Source: Firmicutes bacterium UBA6806
GTDB taxonomy: Bacteria; Bacillota; Clostridia; Peptostreptococcales; Acidaminobacteraceae
Assembly: GCA_002452745.1 (NCBI GenBank)
Contig: DKFC01000069.1
Span: forward strand, 1-21,442
Reading direction: 5' to 3'
DNA length: 21,442 nucleotides
Part shown: positions 6,416 to 13,808 of the stretch, piece by piece
Layout of the letters: every line of letters starts with the position of its first letter
Position numbering within the stretch: the first letter of the stretch is position 1
The notes under the pieces: model-generated
Seen by the model: only the letters and a program-made list of their open reading frames with translations
Told to the model about the DNA's origin: nothing
Databases searched by the model: none
Position numbers and translations under genes: made by a program

Positions 6416-8809
6416 CTATCTCAATTGGGCCTCTAAAATGCTTTCTAAAGCCTTTAAAATATCTGTGAAAATTGAATTCACATCCTCATCCACAAGCGTC
6501 CTATCAGAAGCTCTAAACACCAGTTCATAAGCAACTGATTTGTATCCTTTTGGAATTTGCTTACCCTTGTACATATCAAACATTTTCACAGATTCCAGCA
6601 ATTCTCCTCCGTTTTCGAGAACAACTGTCTCAATTTGATGAGAAGTCACTTCATCTTTAACAAGGATGGCAATATCGCGCTCAATGGCAGGGTATTTAGG
6701 AATAGGGGTAAATTTGATTTCTTCATTTGCAAGTTGAAGCATCATATTGAAGTCTAAATCTGCCACATATCCCCTTACTGGTAAATCATAATTTTCAATA
6801 ACCACGGGGTGAAGTTCACCTATTGTTCCCAAAATGTGAGAGCCAATAATGATGTTCGCACATCGTCCATTGTGGAATGTTGGGTGATTTTCTTCTTTTT
6901 CAAAATAGTATCCGCAAATCCCCAGACCATCCAATACGTTTTCACAAATGCCCTTGAGAGTGAAGAAATCTTCTGTCTCTCCATAGATGCCCACTGTGAG
7001 CATTTTTTTCTCAATTGGAAGCGATTTAACTGGAACTTCTCTCGGCAAGAAGATACTTCCAAGCTCAAATATTCTTGCTCCCGCCACTTTTCGGTTGCTA
7101 TTTCTAGCAAGGACGTCCAGCACATTTGGAATAAGAGATGTTCTCATGACACTGTATTCCTCACCGAGCGGGTTTATAAGCTCAACTTGATTTCTCAGCA
7201 AGCTCGATTCAGATAGATTGATTTTATCAAGTTCTTTTTTAGATACAAATGAATAGGTTAAGATTTCGTCTGCACCGCTTGAAAGCAATTCCAGTTTTGT
7301 CTTCTCCTCAATGAGCTGCGCATTGGTTCTCGCCCCCCAAGTATCTGTCTTTGGCAACGTCATACCAATCTTATCATAACCATACATTCTGGCTACTTCT
7401 TCAACTAAATCTATCTCTTTGATAAGGTCCAGTCTATAGTATGGAGAAATTGCAACCCATTCCCCATCAACTTCCTCTGTCTCAATATCAAGGCGCTTTA
7501 AATAACCTCTGATCTCATCAGCTGTAATTGACTCGCCTACAACCTTAGAAATACGCTCTGGTCTATATGGGATTCTAACCATCTCTTTATGGGTTGGATA
7601 GACGTCTATCATCCCACCGATGATTTCACCAGCTCCAAGCATTTCAATCAATTGACAAACTCGATTGACAACAATTGGAGGCAATTCCACACTTACGCCC
7701 TTTTCAAATCGTGAAGATGCTTCTGTTCTAAGTCCTAAGTCTTTAGACGTCTTGCGAATACTCGCCTTATCGAAACTTGCAACTTCTATCAAAATGGTTT
7801 TGGTATCATTTGATATCTCTGTGTTTTCGCCTCCCATGACGCCAGCAATTCCAACTGCTCTCTCTGTATCTCGAATCATGAGCATTTCATGTGTCAAGCA
7901 TCGTTCTTTGTCATCAAGGGTTACAAAGAGTTCACCATCATCTGCTCTCTTAACAATTAATTCGTGGCCTTTAACGGTTTCCAAATCATATGCATGAATT
8001 GGTTGACCATATTCAAGCATAACGTAATTGGTGATGTCTACAATGTTGTTGATTGGTCTCATACCGGCATTCATCAGGCACATTTGCATCCATACAGGTG
8101 ATTTTTCAATTTTCACATTTTTTACAGCTCTTGCAACAAATCTCTGACACAAATCGGTATCGACAAGGGTCACTTTTGCATAGTCTTCAACAGAATCACA
8201 AACTGTTTTTACTTCTCCCGTCGGCAGTTTCAATTCTCTTTCAAAACTTGCAGCTGTCTCACGCGCCATACCGATAATACTCAGACAGTCGGGTCTATTT
8301 GGTGTGATTTCGAATTCGATAATCGTATCTCTTAAATCAAGTGCCTCTAGAATATCCATACCAAGGGGATATGGCTTATCCAGTATAAAAATCCCGTCAT
8401 CGAATTCCTTCGGAATACTGACTTTATCATATCCCATTTCTTCAAGGGAACAGAGCATGCCATTGGATGGTTCACCTCTAAGTTTACCCTTTTTAATCTT
8501 GATGCCCCCAGCAATTGTCGATCCATGAAGCGCTACAGGAATATAGTCTCCCTCACTTATATTGGTTGCTCCAGTTACAATTTGAAGAACTTCTTCACCT
8601 ACATCTACTTGGCATACAGAGAGCTTATCGGCATTTGGATGACCTGTTATCTTTGTAATATGTCCAACGACAATTTTTTCGATACCCTCTCCAATTTTCT
8701 CACTGCCTTCATTGTTTGAACCAGTCAGTACCAGTTTCTCAATTAGCTCCTTTTCTTCAATGCCTTCTATATTTACATATTCTTTTAACCATTTTACAGG
8801 TACTCTCAT
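6416..8809 (-). CDS. pheT: Phenylalanine--tRNA ligase beta subunit
   Basis: This 797-residue protein is the beta chain of the (alpha-beta)2 enzyme that attaches phenylalanine to tRNA-Phe. It has full length for bacteria. An EMAP-like tRNA-binding domain is near residues 40-150 (VVGHITKITGHPNADKLSV). The B3/B4 editing region follows, with ITNYVMLEYGQPIHAYD and EVASFDKASIRKTSKDLGLR. The B5 region and catalytic-like core come next, and a C-terminal anticodon-binding FDX-ACB domain (PKYPAIERDIAILV). Two ATGs stand next to each other. The second (8809) is chosen because AAAGGAGG lies 5 nt before it but only 2 nt before the first. It starts 11 nt after pheS, and its ribosome binding site touches the pheS stop, so the two are coupled. 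Confidence 0.98.
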   Translation of the reverse strand: MRVPVKWLKEYVNIEGIEEKELIEKLVLTGSNNEGSEKIGEGIEKIVVGHITKITGHPNADKLSVCQVDVGEEVLQIVTGATNISEGDYIPVALHGSTIAGGIKIKKGKLRGEPSNGMLCSLEEMGYDKVSIPKEFDDGIFILDKPYPLGMDILEALDLRDTIIEFEITPNRPDCLSIIGMARETAASFERELKLPTGEVKTVCDSVEDYAKVTLVDTDLCQRFVARAVKNVKIEKSPVWMQMCLMNAGMRPINNIVDITNYVMLEYGQPIHAYDLETVKGHELIVKRADDGELFVTLDDKERCLTHEMLMIRDTERAVGIAGVMGGENTEISNDTKTILIEVASFDKASIRKTSKDLGLRTEASSRFEKGVSVELPPIVVNRVCQLIEMLGAGEIIGGMIDVYPTHKEMVRIPYRPERISKVVGESITADEIRGYLKRLDIETEEVDGEWVAISPYYRLDLIKEIDLVEEVARMYGYDKIGMTLPKTDTWGARTNAQLIEEKTKLELLSSGADEILTYSFVSKKELDKINLSESSLLRNQVELINPLGEEYSVMRTSLIPNVLDVLARNSNRKVAGARIFELGSIFLPREVPVKSLPIEKKMLTVGIYGETEDFFTLKGICENVLDGLGICGYYFEKEENHPTFHNGRCANIIIGSHILGTIGELHPVVIENYDLPVRGYVADLDFNMMLQLANEEIKFTPIPKYPAIERDIAILVKDEVTSHQIETVVLENGGELLESVKMFDMYKGKQIPKGYKSVAYELVFRASDRTLVDEDVNSIFTDILKALESILEAQLR

Positions 8810-8820
8810 CATATCCTCCT

Positions 8821-9840
8821 TTAAAACTGTTTGATAAACCTGACGTCGTTTTCAAATAACACACGGATATCATCAATCTCATATTTCATCATTGTAATTC
8901 TATCCAGTCCCATCCCAAATGCGAATCCATTGTAGATTTCAGGATCTATGCCACATTCTCTTAGAACATTAGGATGAACCATTCCACAGCCTAAGATTTC
9001 GATCCAACCGCTTCCGCCGCAGAATCTGCAACCCTCGCCGCCACATTTAAAACAAGTGACATCCACTTCACCACTTGGTTCAGTGAATGGGAAATAATGA
9101 GGTCTAAATTTCGTCTTTGTCTGATTTCCAAACAACCTCTTGGCAAACATGTCCAGTGTTCCCTTTAAGTCAGCCATTGTAATGTCCTTATCCACTACCA
9201 GGCCTTCTAATTGATGGAACATTGGTGAATGTGTCGCATCTATTTCATCATTTCTAAAGCATCTTCCAGGGGCAATTATTTTAATTGGCGGTTTTGAGTG
9301 CTTCATGGTTCGAACTTGTATTGGAGATGTCTGTGTTCTCAGTAGCAAATCCTCAGTAATATAAAAAGTATCTGAAAGGCTTCTAGATGGATGATCCACA
9401 GGTGCATTGAGAGCATCGAAGTTATGATACACAGATTCCACTTCCGGTCCTTCTGCAATCTTAAATCCCATTCCAATAAAGATTTCTTTTATTTCATCTA
9501 AAACTAAGTTTAATGGATGTTTATGTCCTCTGTGAAGTCTCTTAGACGGCATGGTCACATCAATGGACTCCGTTTTAAGCTGAGCCGCTATTTCAAGGCG
9601 TTTCTTATCCTCTTTTACAGATTCAAGCAAACCCTCAATAGACTCTCTCACTTCATTTGCAATTTTGCCAATTGCAGGTCGTTCATCAGCCGAGAGGTTT
9701 TTCATATCTTTTAGGATATTTGTGACTTCCCCTTTTTTCCCCAAGAATTTGATTCTAATATCCTCTAATTCTTTTAAGTTTGCCGCCTGCCTAATTTCAC
9801 CTTTGGCGTTTTCCAATAATTGTTCAAGTAAATTTTTCAC
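8821..9840 (-). CDS. pheS: Phenylalanine--tRNA ligase alpha subunit
   Basis: This 339-residue catalytic alpha subunit belongs to class II aminoacyl-tRNA synthetases. Its N-terminal coiled coil (about 1-85) contacts tRNA-Phe. The catalytic core shows motif 2 around APGRCFRNDEIDATHSPMFHQ and motif 3 in GFAFGMGLDRITMMKY. The Cys-rich insert CFKCGGEGCRFCGGSG is normal for this enzyme in Firmicutes. The start codon is GTG at 9840, with AGGAGG 5 nt upstream. Expression is controlled by the T-box leader directly upstream. pheS and pheT are co-transcribed. In Bacillus a TrmH-type methyltransferase gene also precedes pheST, so the neighbourhood is conserved. Confidence 0.98.
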   Translation of the reverse strand: MKNLLEQLLENAKGEIRQAANLKELEDIRIKFLGKKGEVTNILKDMKNLSADERPAIGKIANEVRESIEGLLESVKEDKKRLEIAAQLKTESIDVTMPSKRLHRGHKHPLNLVLDEIKEIFIGMGFKIAEGPEVESVYHNFDALNAPVDHPSRSLSDTFYITEDLLLRTQTSPIQVRTMKHSKPPIKIIAPGRCFRNDEIDATHSPMFHQLEGLVVDKDITMADLKGTLDMFAKRLFGNQTKTKFRPHYFPFTEPSGEVDVTCFKCGGEGCRFCGGSGWIEILGCGMVHPNVLRECGIDPEIYNGFAFGMGLDRITMMKYEIDDIRVLFENDVRFIKQF

Positions 9841-9928
9841 AATAACCTCCTAATCTTCATTTTGAACGTACCGTATCACTTTATTTGGATAGGACCTCAT
9901 CTATAATCACGACGCTGTTGATACAAAT

Positions 9929-9961
9929 AAAAAAAGCCTCCATCCCAAAAGGGACGAAAAC
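9929..9961 (-). terminator. Conditional terminator of the pheST T-box
   Basis: An 11-bp stem with several G-U pairs (9936-9946 with 9951-9961) has a UUUU loop and is followed by a seven-T run on the minus strand. It competes with the antiterminator that contains the T-box sequence. Confidence 0.9.
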
Positions 9962-10158
9962 TTATTCCGCGGTACCACCCAACTTAATTACGCTTGTAAT
10001 TCTCTCAGAGCTTTAACGCAGCATACGTCGCTTTTTACTGTTCTTTCAAAAGCGCATCTCCAGAGTGAACTTCGATGTGTTTAGATTAGAAACTCTCACC
10101 AACCGTTTCCTCTCTTGAATCCTCTGACATCTACTCTCTCTTTCCAAGACTTTAACCA
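9929..10158 (-). ncRNA. T-box leader riboswitch, phenylalanine (UUC specifier)
   Basis: The minus strand carries the T-box core GGGTGGTACCGCGG (9967-9980), whose bulge pairs with the uncharged tRNA acceptor end. Further upstream is a long Stem I with a GGTG motif. Its specifier loop reads ...GAAG-TTC-ACTCTGGAG; the TTC codon (10067-10069) matches tRNA-Phe, as expected upstream of pheST. A terminator hairpin follows (stem 9936-9946 with 9951-9961, then seven T). The CGTCCC arm can instead pair in the antiterminator. With charged tRNA the terminator forms; with uncharged tRNA-Phe transcription continues. This element fills most of the 379-nt gap between pheS and trmH. Confidence 0.95.
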
Positions 10159-10171
10159 ATTTGATAGAAAT

Positions 10172-10200
10172 ATCATAACACAAAGCCATCTCACAGACAA
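10172..10200 (-). promoter_or_regulatory. Predicted sigma-A promoter of the pheST T-box leader
   Basis: On the minus strand a -35 TTGTCT (10195-10200), a 17-nt spacer and a -10 TATGAT (10172-10177) are placed correctly ahead of Stem I. Transcription would begin near 10165. Confidence 0.7.
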
Positions 10201-10219
10201 CCATTTTATACATCATCCG

Positions 10220-11044
10220 CTATTTTTGTATACAATATTCATATATTTTATACATCATGATACCTGCCGCCACTGAGGCATTCAGCGATTCTGCCTTACC
10301 AACAATTGGTATAATAATCCGTTTGCAGTCCAGAGCTTGAATTGTCTCCGAGACGCCATTTGCCTCGTTCCCTATAATCAGACAGTTTCGTTGACCATAG
10401 GCTTCTCGGTCATTGAATACATAATCCGCATCTAAAGACGTCACCAAAAGCCTCACCCCCGCTGTTGCCAATGATTTTAAAGTCGAGAGATCATCCGAAA
10501 CTTCTATCAGTTTTACATTTAAAATAGAACCTGCTGTACTCCTTACAACTTTACCGTTATAGGGATCTACCGTTCCCTTGTTGAGTAAAATATGCTGAAT
10601 GCCACAGGCATCGGCCGTCCTGATAATTGTTCCCAAATTACCCGGATCTTGTATTCTATCTAAAAATAAGAATTGCTTGATATTTTCATCATTTTCATAC
10701 TTCTCTAAAAGTTCAGAGGCTTCCAAGGCCTCAGGCATTTGCACCACTGCAAAAATCCCTTGGCTGTTCTCTGTTTCAATTAGCTCTTTAAAAAGAGAAT
10801 CGCAAAATGTCACAACTATCTCTTGGCAGTTTTGAACTTCTTCTCTCAACATCTCAAAATCCAATATATCAAAACACTCCGAAACACAAATATAATCAAT
10901 CGTAAACCCATTGTCAAAGGCATACTTTACAAAACGCTCACCTTCGATGATGAACTGCCTATTTTTATATCGGTTTTTTTTAGTAGATAGCGACTTGATA
11001 TGCTTATAAATTTTATTTTGGTTGGATTGAATCACTGTTTGCAT
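10220..11044 (-). CDS. TrmH/SpoU family RNA 2'-O-ribose methyltransferase
   Basis: This 274-residue SPOUT-class enzyme transfers a methyl group from S-adenosylmethionine to a ribose 2'-OH in rRNA or tRNA. The N-terminal substrate-binding domain carries FIIEGERFVKYA (31-42). The catalytic trefoil-knot domain has motif 1 NLGTIIR (136-142), motif 2 LIIGNEANGVSE (222-233) and motif 3 LNASVAAGIMMY (254-265). The ATG at 11044 is chosen because GAGG lies 4 nt upstream; a GTG one codon earlier is too close to it. The gene begins 9 nt after the ktrA stop, so the two are coupled. It resembles B. subtilis YsgA, which also precedes pheST. The modified nucleotide cannot be told. Confidence 0.95.
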   Translation of the reverse strand: MQTVIQSNQNKIYKHIKSLSTKKNRYKNRQFIIEGERFVKYAFDNGFTIDYICVSECFDILDFEMLREEVQNCQEIVVTFCDSLFKELIETENSQGIFAVVQMPEALEASELLEKYENDENIKQFLFLDRIQDPGNLGTIIRTADACGIQHILLNKGTVDPYNGKVVRSTAGSILNVKLIEVSDDLSTLKSLATAGVRLLVTSLDADYVFNDREAYGQRNCLIIGNEANGVSETIQALDCKRIIIPIVGKAESLNASVAAGIMMYKIYEYCIQK

Positions 11045-11053
11045 CACGCCTCA

Positions 11054-11704
11054 CTAATGTTCTTCAATTTTCTTTAAATCATCATTGTTGCCAATAACAA
11101 TAAGCACATCATCTTTGAGCAGTATCTTGTCAGGTCCAGCATTGATGTCAAATTCATCGCCTCTTCTAACTGCTATTACCGAAATCTGATATCGTCTTCT
11201 CATGTCAATTTGAACGAGATTTTTGCCGATCCACTCATCTTTCATACTGATTTCGAAAATACTGTAATCTGGCGCAAGGTCTATGAAGTCCAAGACATTT
11301 CCAGACACGAGGTTCTTGGCAATTTTGATGCCCATCTCCTTCTCAGGAAAGACTACTCGATTGGCCCCAATCTTATATAGGACTTTGGCATGTGATGAAT
11401 TTTGTGCCTTTGCCACAATATGCTTCACACCAAGCTCTTTTATCATCAGGGTGACGAGAATTGAAGATTGAATATCAGAACCAATGGTGACAATTGCCAC
11501 GTCAAAATTCCGAATTCCCAGTGCCTTTATAGAATTTTCATCAGTTGCATCTGCTTGAACGGCATAGGTTACCTTGTCAGAAATACTTTGAATAATTTCT
11601 TCATTATCATCGACAACCATTACTTCACATCCAAGTTCAGCCAATTTTATTGCCACACTTTGGCCAAATCTTCCGCATCCGATTACTACAAATTGCTTTT
11701 TCAT
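11054..11704 (-). CDS. ktrA: Regulatory RCK subunit of a Ktr/Trk potassium uptake system
   Basis: This 216-residue cytoplasmic protein has two domains. RCK_N is a Rossmann fold with FVVIGCGRFGQS (5-16) and an acidic VVDDNEE at the end of the second strand, which binds ATP/ADP or NAD(H). RCK_C (TrkA_C) occupies about 135-216; in KtrA homologues this domain binds cyclic di-AMP, which closes the channel. An octameric ring of this subunit gates KtrB. ATG 11704 has GGAGG 5 nt upstream; the upstream in-frame ATG lacks spacing for a ribosome binding site. It lies 143 nt after ktrB, with a TATAAT on the minus strand at 11763-11768 but no matching -35. It is tightly followed by trmH. Confidence 0.95.
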   Translation of the reverse strand: MKKQFVVIGCGRFGQSVAIKLAELGCEVMVVDDNEEIIQSISDKVTYAVQADATDENSIKALGIRNFDVAIVTIGSDIQSSILVTLMIKELGVKHIVAKAQNSSHAKVLYKIGANRVVFPEKEMGIKIAKNLVSGNVLDFIDLAPDYSIFEISMKDEWIGKNLVQIDMRRRYQISVIAVRRGDEFDINAGPDKILLKDDVLIVIGNNDDLKKIEEH

Positions 11705-11847
11705 ATTTGCCTCCAAATCAATGATTTATTTCCCAACCTCAGTATGCACCCAACGCATCTTCATTATAGTTTCAACAGACTCTCTGTGTTTTCAGTATGT
11801 TCATAAATTAACGCTCATACTTCTTCTCGTTTGCATTATTCCAGACA

Positions 11848-13203
11848 TTACCCTACAATGACCTTCCCCTCAGGGTAGCGAATCAATTTTTTCTTAGATA
11901 AATCCCTGTTGCTCAGTGCTAAAACAATGGTCAATGGTCCAAGCCTTCCAAAGAACATGGCGGCAGATATAACCACTTTTCCTGCTATGGACAGATATGG
12001 CGTAAGTCCCAAGGAGAGTCCAACTGTTCCAAATGCACTCATAGATTCAAAAATAACATATTCAAACGAAACATCTTTTTCCGTAATTGCCAAGGCAACT
12101 GTCACTGAAATCACCACAAAGACAGCGATGAAAAAAACGGCCAGTGCACGATTGACTGTATCTTTCGAAATTCTTCTATGAGCAAATTCAACATCGTCAA
12201 CGCCCTTTATAACGGAAATCACCTTGAGAACCAGTGTTCCGAAAGTTGTCGTCTTGATACCACCCGCTGTGGACCCAGGAGAACCCCCGACAAACATGAA
12301 CAGAATCGTTATGAGTACTGTGGGCAATGTCAGGTGCGCCATGTCAAGTGTGTTAAACCCAGCAGTTCTCGGCGTGATGGAATGAAAGAGCGCCGCAAGG
12401 ATTTTCCCACCTAATTTTAAATTGCCAAGTGTATCGGGATTGTTCATTTCGAATATCAGAACACTTGCAAAGCCAATTAAAATCATAGTTCCGGTCATGG
12501 AAAGAACCAATTTTGTGTGAAGGGTTAACCGCTTCATGCTCTTGACTCTAAAAAGGTCAACAATAACTGAAAATCCAAGTCCTCCAACAATTATCAGAGC
12601 CATAATAACCAAAGAAACCAACGGATCGCTCACATATTTAGTCAAGCTGACACCATTTCCCATGATGTCAAATCCCGCATTACAAAAGGCAGAAATCGAG
12701 TGAAAAATTGAATAAAAAATACCCTTTCCCAGTCCAAACTCGGGAATGAATCTAAAGGAGAGCAATATCGCACCTGCGAGTTCTATCCCCAGTGTCATCA
12801 TAATAATATAACGGGTCAGTCTTATGACACCTGATATCGAAAACTGATTGAGCGCCTCTTGCATAATCAATCTATTTCTAAGACTGATTTTCTTTCCAAG
12901 TATAATTGCAATTGAAGTTGCCATAGTCATGAACCCGAGCCCTCCAATTTGAATAAGCAACATGATGACAACTTTGCCAAATGTAGACCAATACGTCCCC
13001 GTATCCACAACAACCAATCCCGTCACACATACAGCAGATGTAGACGTGAAAAACGCATCTACAAACGGCGTTATCCGACCGTCAATTGATGAAATCGGCA
13101 ACATCAATAATAAGGCCCCTAAAAGTATCGTTCCCGCAAAACCCAAAACTAAAACTTGGGCGGGCTTCAATCCCTTTTTGAGTCCATGTCTTCTCTTCTC
13201 CAT
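11848..13203 (-). CDS. ktrB: Membrane subunit of a Ktr/Trk potassium uptake system
   Basis: This 451-residue polytopic membrane protein of the TrkH/KtrB/HKT family has four M1-P-M2 repeats. The four selectivity-filter loops are visible, each with the conserved glycine: CVTGLVV (about 59-65), CNAGFD, RTAGFN and GTVGLS. The protein moves K+ (often coupled to Na+) and is gated by the RCK subunit encoded downstream. The ATG at 13203 is preceded by AGGGGG 6 nt upstream; an earlier in-frame ATG at 13242 lacks a site. Length and the short N-terminus fit KtrB rather than the longer proteobacterial TrkH. A probable promoter lies at 13261-13288. I saw no ydaO-type c-di-AMP riboswitch in the short leader. 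Confidence 0.95.
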   Translation of the reverse strand: MEKRRHGLKKGLKPAQVLVLGFAGTILLGALLLMLPISSIDGRITPFVDAFFTSTSAVCVTGLVVVDTGTYWSTFGKVVIMLLIQIGGLGFMTMATSIAIILGKKISLRNRLIMQEALNQFSISGVIRLTRYIIMMTLGIELAGAILLSFRFIPEFGLGKGIFYSIFHSISAFCNAGFDIMGNGVSLTKYVSDPLVSLVIMALIIVGGLGFSVIVDLFRVKSMKRLTLHTKLVLSMTGTMILIGFASVLIFEMNNPDTLGNLKLGGKILAALFHSITPRTAGFNTLDMAHLTLPTVLITILFMFVGGSPGSTAGGIKTTTFGTLVLKVISVIKGVDDVEFAHRRISKDTVNRALAVFFIAVFVVISVTVALAITEKDVSFEYVIFESMSAFGTVGLSLGLTPYLSIAGKVVISAAMFFGRLGPLTIVLALSNRDLSKKKLIRYPEGKVIVG

Positions 13204-13260
13204 TTTGTTCCCCCTATATTTGAATGCAATCGTTTGTGCCATTAAATAGGTACTTTATAT

Positions 13261-13288
13261 ATTATACATTTTTTTATGAAAAAGCAAA
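13261..13288 (-). promoter_or_regulatory. Candidate promoter of the ktrB-ktrA-trmH cluster
   Basis: A perfect -10 TATAAT on the minus strand (13261-13266) lies about 58 nt upstream of the ktrB ATG. The -35 region is weak (TTTGCT, 16 nt away). Confidence 0.45.
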
Positions 13289-13315
13289 ACCTTAAATCCT
13301 CCCTTTGTCGGCATA

Positions 13316-13363
13316 TGAAAAAAGCCGAAATATACTGATAAATTCATCAGATCCTATTTCGAC
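13316..13363 (-). terminator. Rho-independent terminator of the ferredoxin gene
   Basis: An outer 9-bp stem with one G-U pair (13324-13332 with 13355-13363) and an inner 5-bp stem (13335-13339 with 13346-13350) are followed on the minus strand by six T. They lie 30 nt past the stop codon. Confidence 0.85.
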
Positions 13364-13392
13364 TTGCTTTAAAACAATTTAAAATCATTTAC

Positions 13393-13593
13393 TTATTTAA
13401 GTGTCACCATTTTTACCGCACCCATCGGGCAGTATGAAACACATTTGCCGCAGCCTATACAGATTGAATTATCAACTGAAGGCGCCTGAAACATACTTCC
13501 CTTCACTGCATTTACTGGACAAACTCTCTTCACAGGACAAAAGGGTGAACGATCACAACGCCCTTGATCTATTACCGCTACCTTTTTACTCAT
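13393..13593 (-). CDS. Small ferredoxin-like 4Fe-4S protein with unusual first cysteine motif
   Basis: This 66-residue protein has the size of a clostridial 2[4Fe-4S] ferredoxin. The second cluster motif is canonical, C45-x2-C48-x2-C51-x3-C55-P. The first is not: C13-x5-C19-x5-C25-P within CDRSPFCPVKRVCPV, only three cysteines with wide spacing. It may still hold two clusters, or one cluster plus another metal or structural site. The ATG at 13593 has GAGGTG 7 nt upstream. The gene is monocistronic, with a strong promoter and a terminator. I recall similar short proteins in other anaerobes, which suggests a conserved family. It probably carries electrons in the cytoplasm, but no redox partner is adjacent. 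Confidence 0.85.
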   Translation of the reverse strand: MSKKVAVIDQGRCDRSPFCPVKRVCPVNAVKGSMFQAPSVDNSICIGCGKCVSYCPMGAVKMVTLK

Positions 13594-13624
13594 CTTCAAT
13601 CACCTCACGATTTATTTCTCATTC

Positions 13625-13653
13625 AGTATACCCCCTACCACCCGGGGCGTCAA
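13625..13653 (-). promoter_or_regulatory. Strong predicted promoter of the ferredoxin gene with GC-rich spacer
   Basis: On the minus strand a -35 TTGACG (13648-13653), an exact 17-nt spacer and a -10 TATACT (13625-13630) give a close sigma-A match. The spacer is almost entirely G and C in an AT-rich genome. Together with its flanks it forms an imperfect inverted repeat (ATACCCC ... GGGGCGT on the plus strand), a possible operator. Confidence 0.75.
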
Positions 13654-13715
13654 CAGGTTTTGCGATTTCATTTGTTAAGTTTCTGTAAATGCACACACGC
13701 ACATCTTGAATATGT

Positions 13716-13754
13716 AAAACCCCTTTCGCTGACAGTGCCGGCAAAAGGGGTTTT
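13716..13754 (-). terminator. Terminator of the SLH/LRR protein gene
   Basis: An 11-bp perfect stem (13716-13726 with 13744-13754) has a 17-nt loop and ends in TTTT on either strand. It is 55 nt past the stop codon of the SLH/LRR gene. Confidence 0.75.
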
Positions 13755-13808
13755 GTGCCTATATATATTAGTTATGTCTGAAGTTCAAAATATGACGAAT
13801 AATGCAAC

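Noticed and set aside
6809..7216. 135-codon plus-strand open frame inside pheT
   Set aside because: It lies wholly opposite pheT, with no ribosome binding site or recognisable domain; it is a shadow of the real gene.
11705..11847. Separate promoter or terminator between ktrB and ktrA
   Set aside because: Only a lone TATAAT (11763-11768) was found, with no -35 and no hairpin, so co-transcription is the simpler reading.
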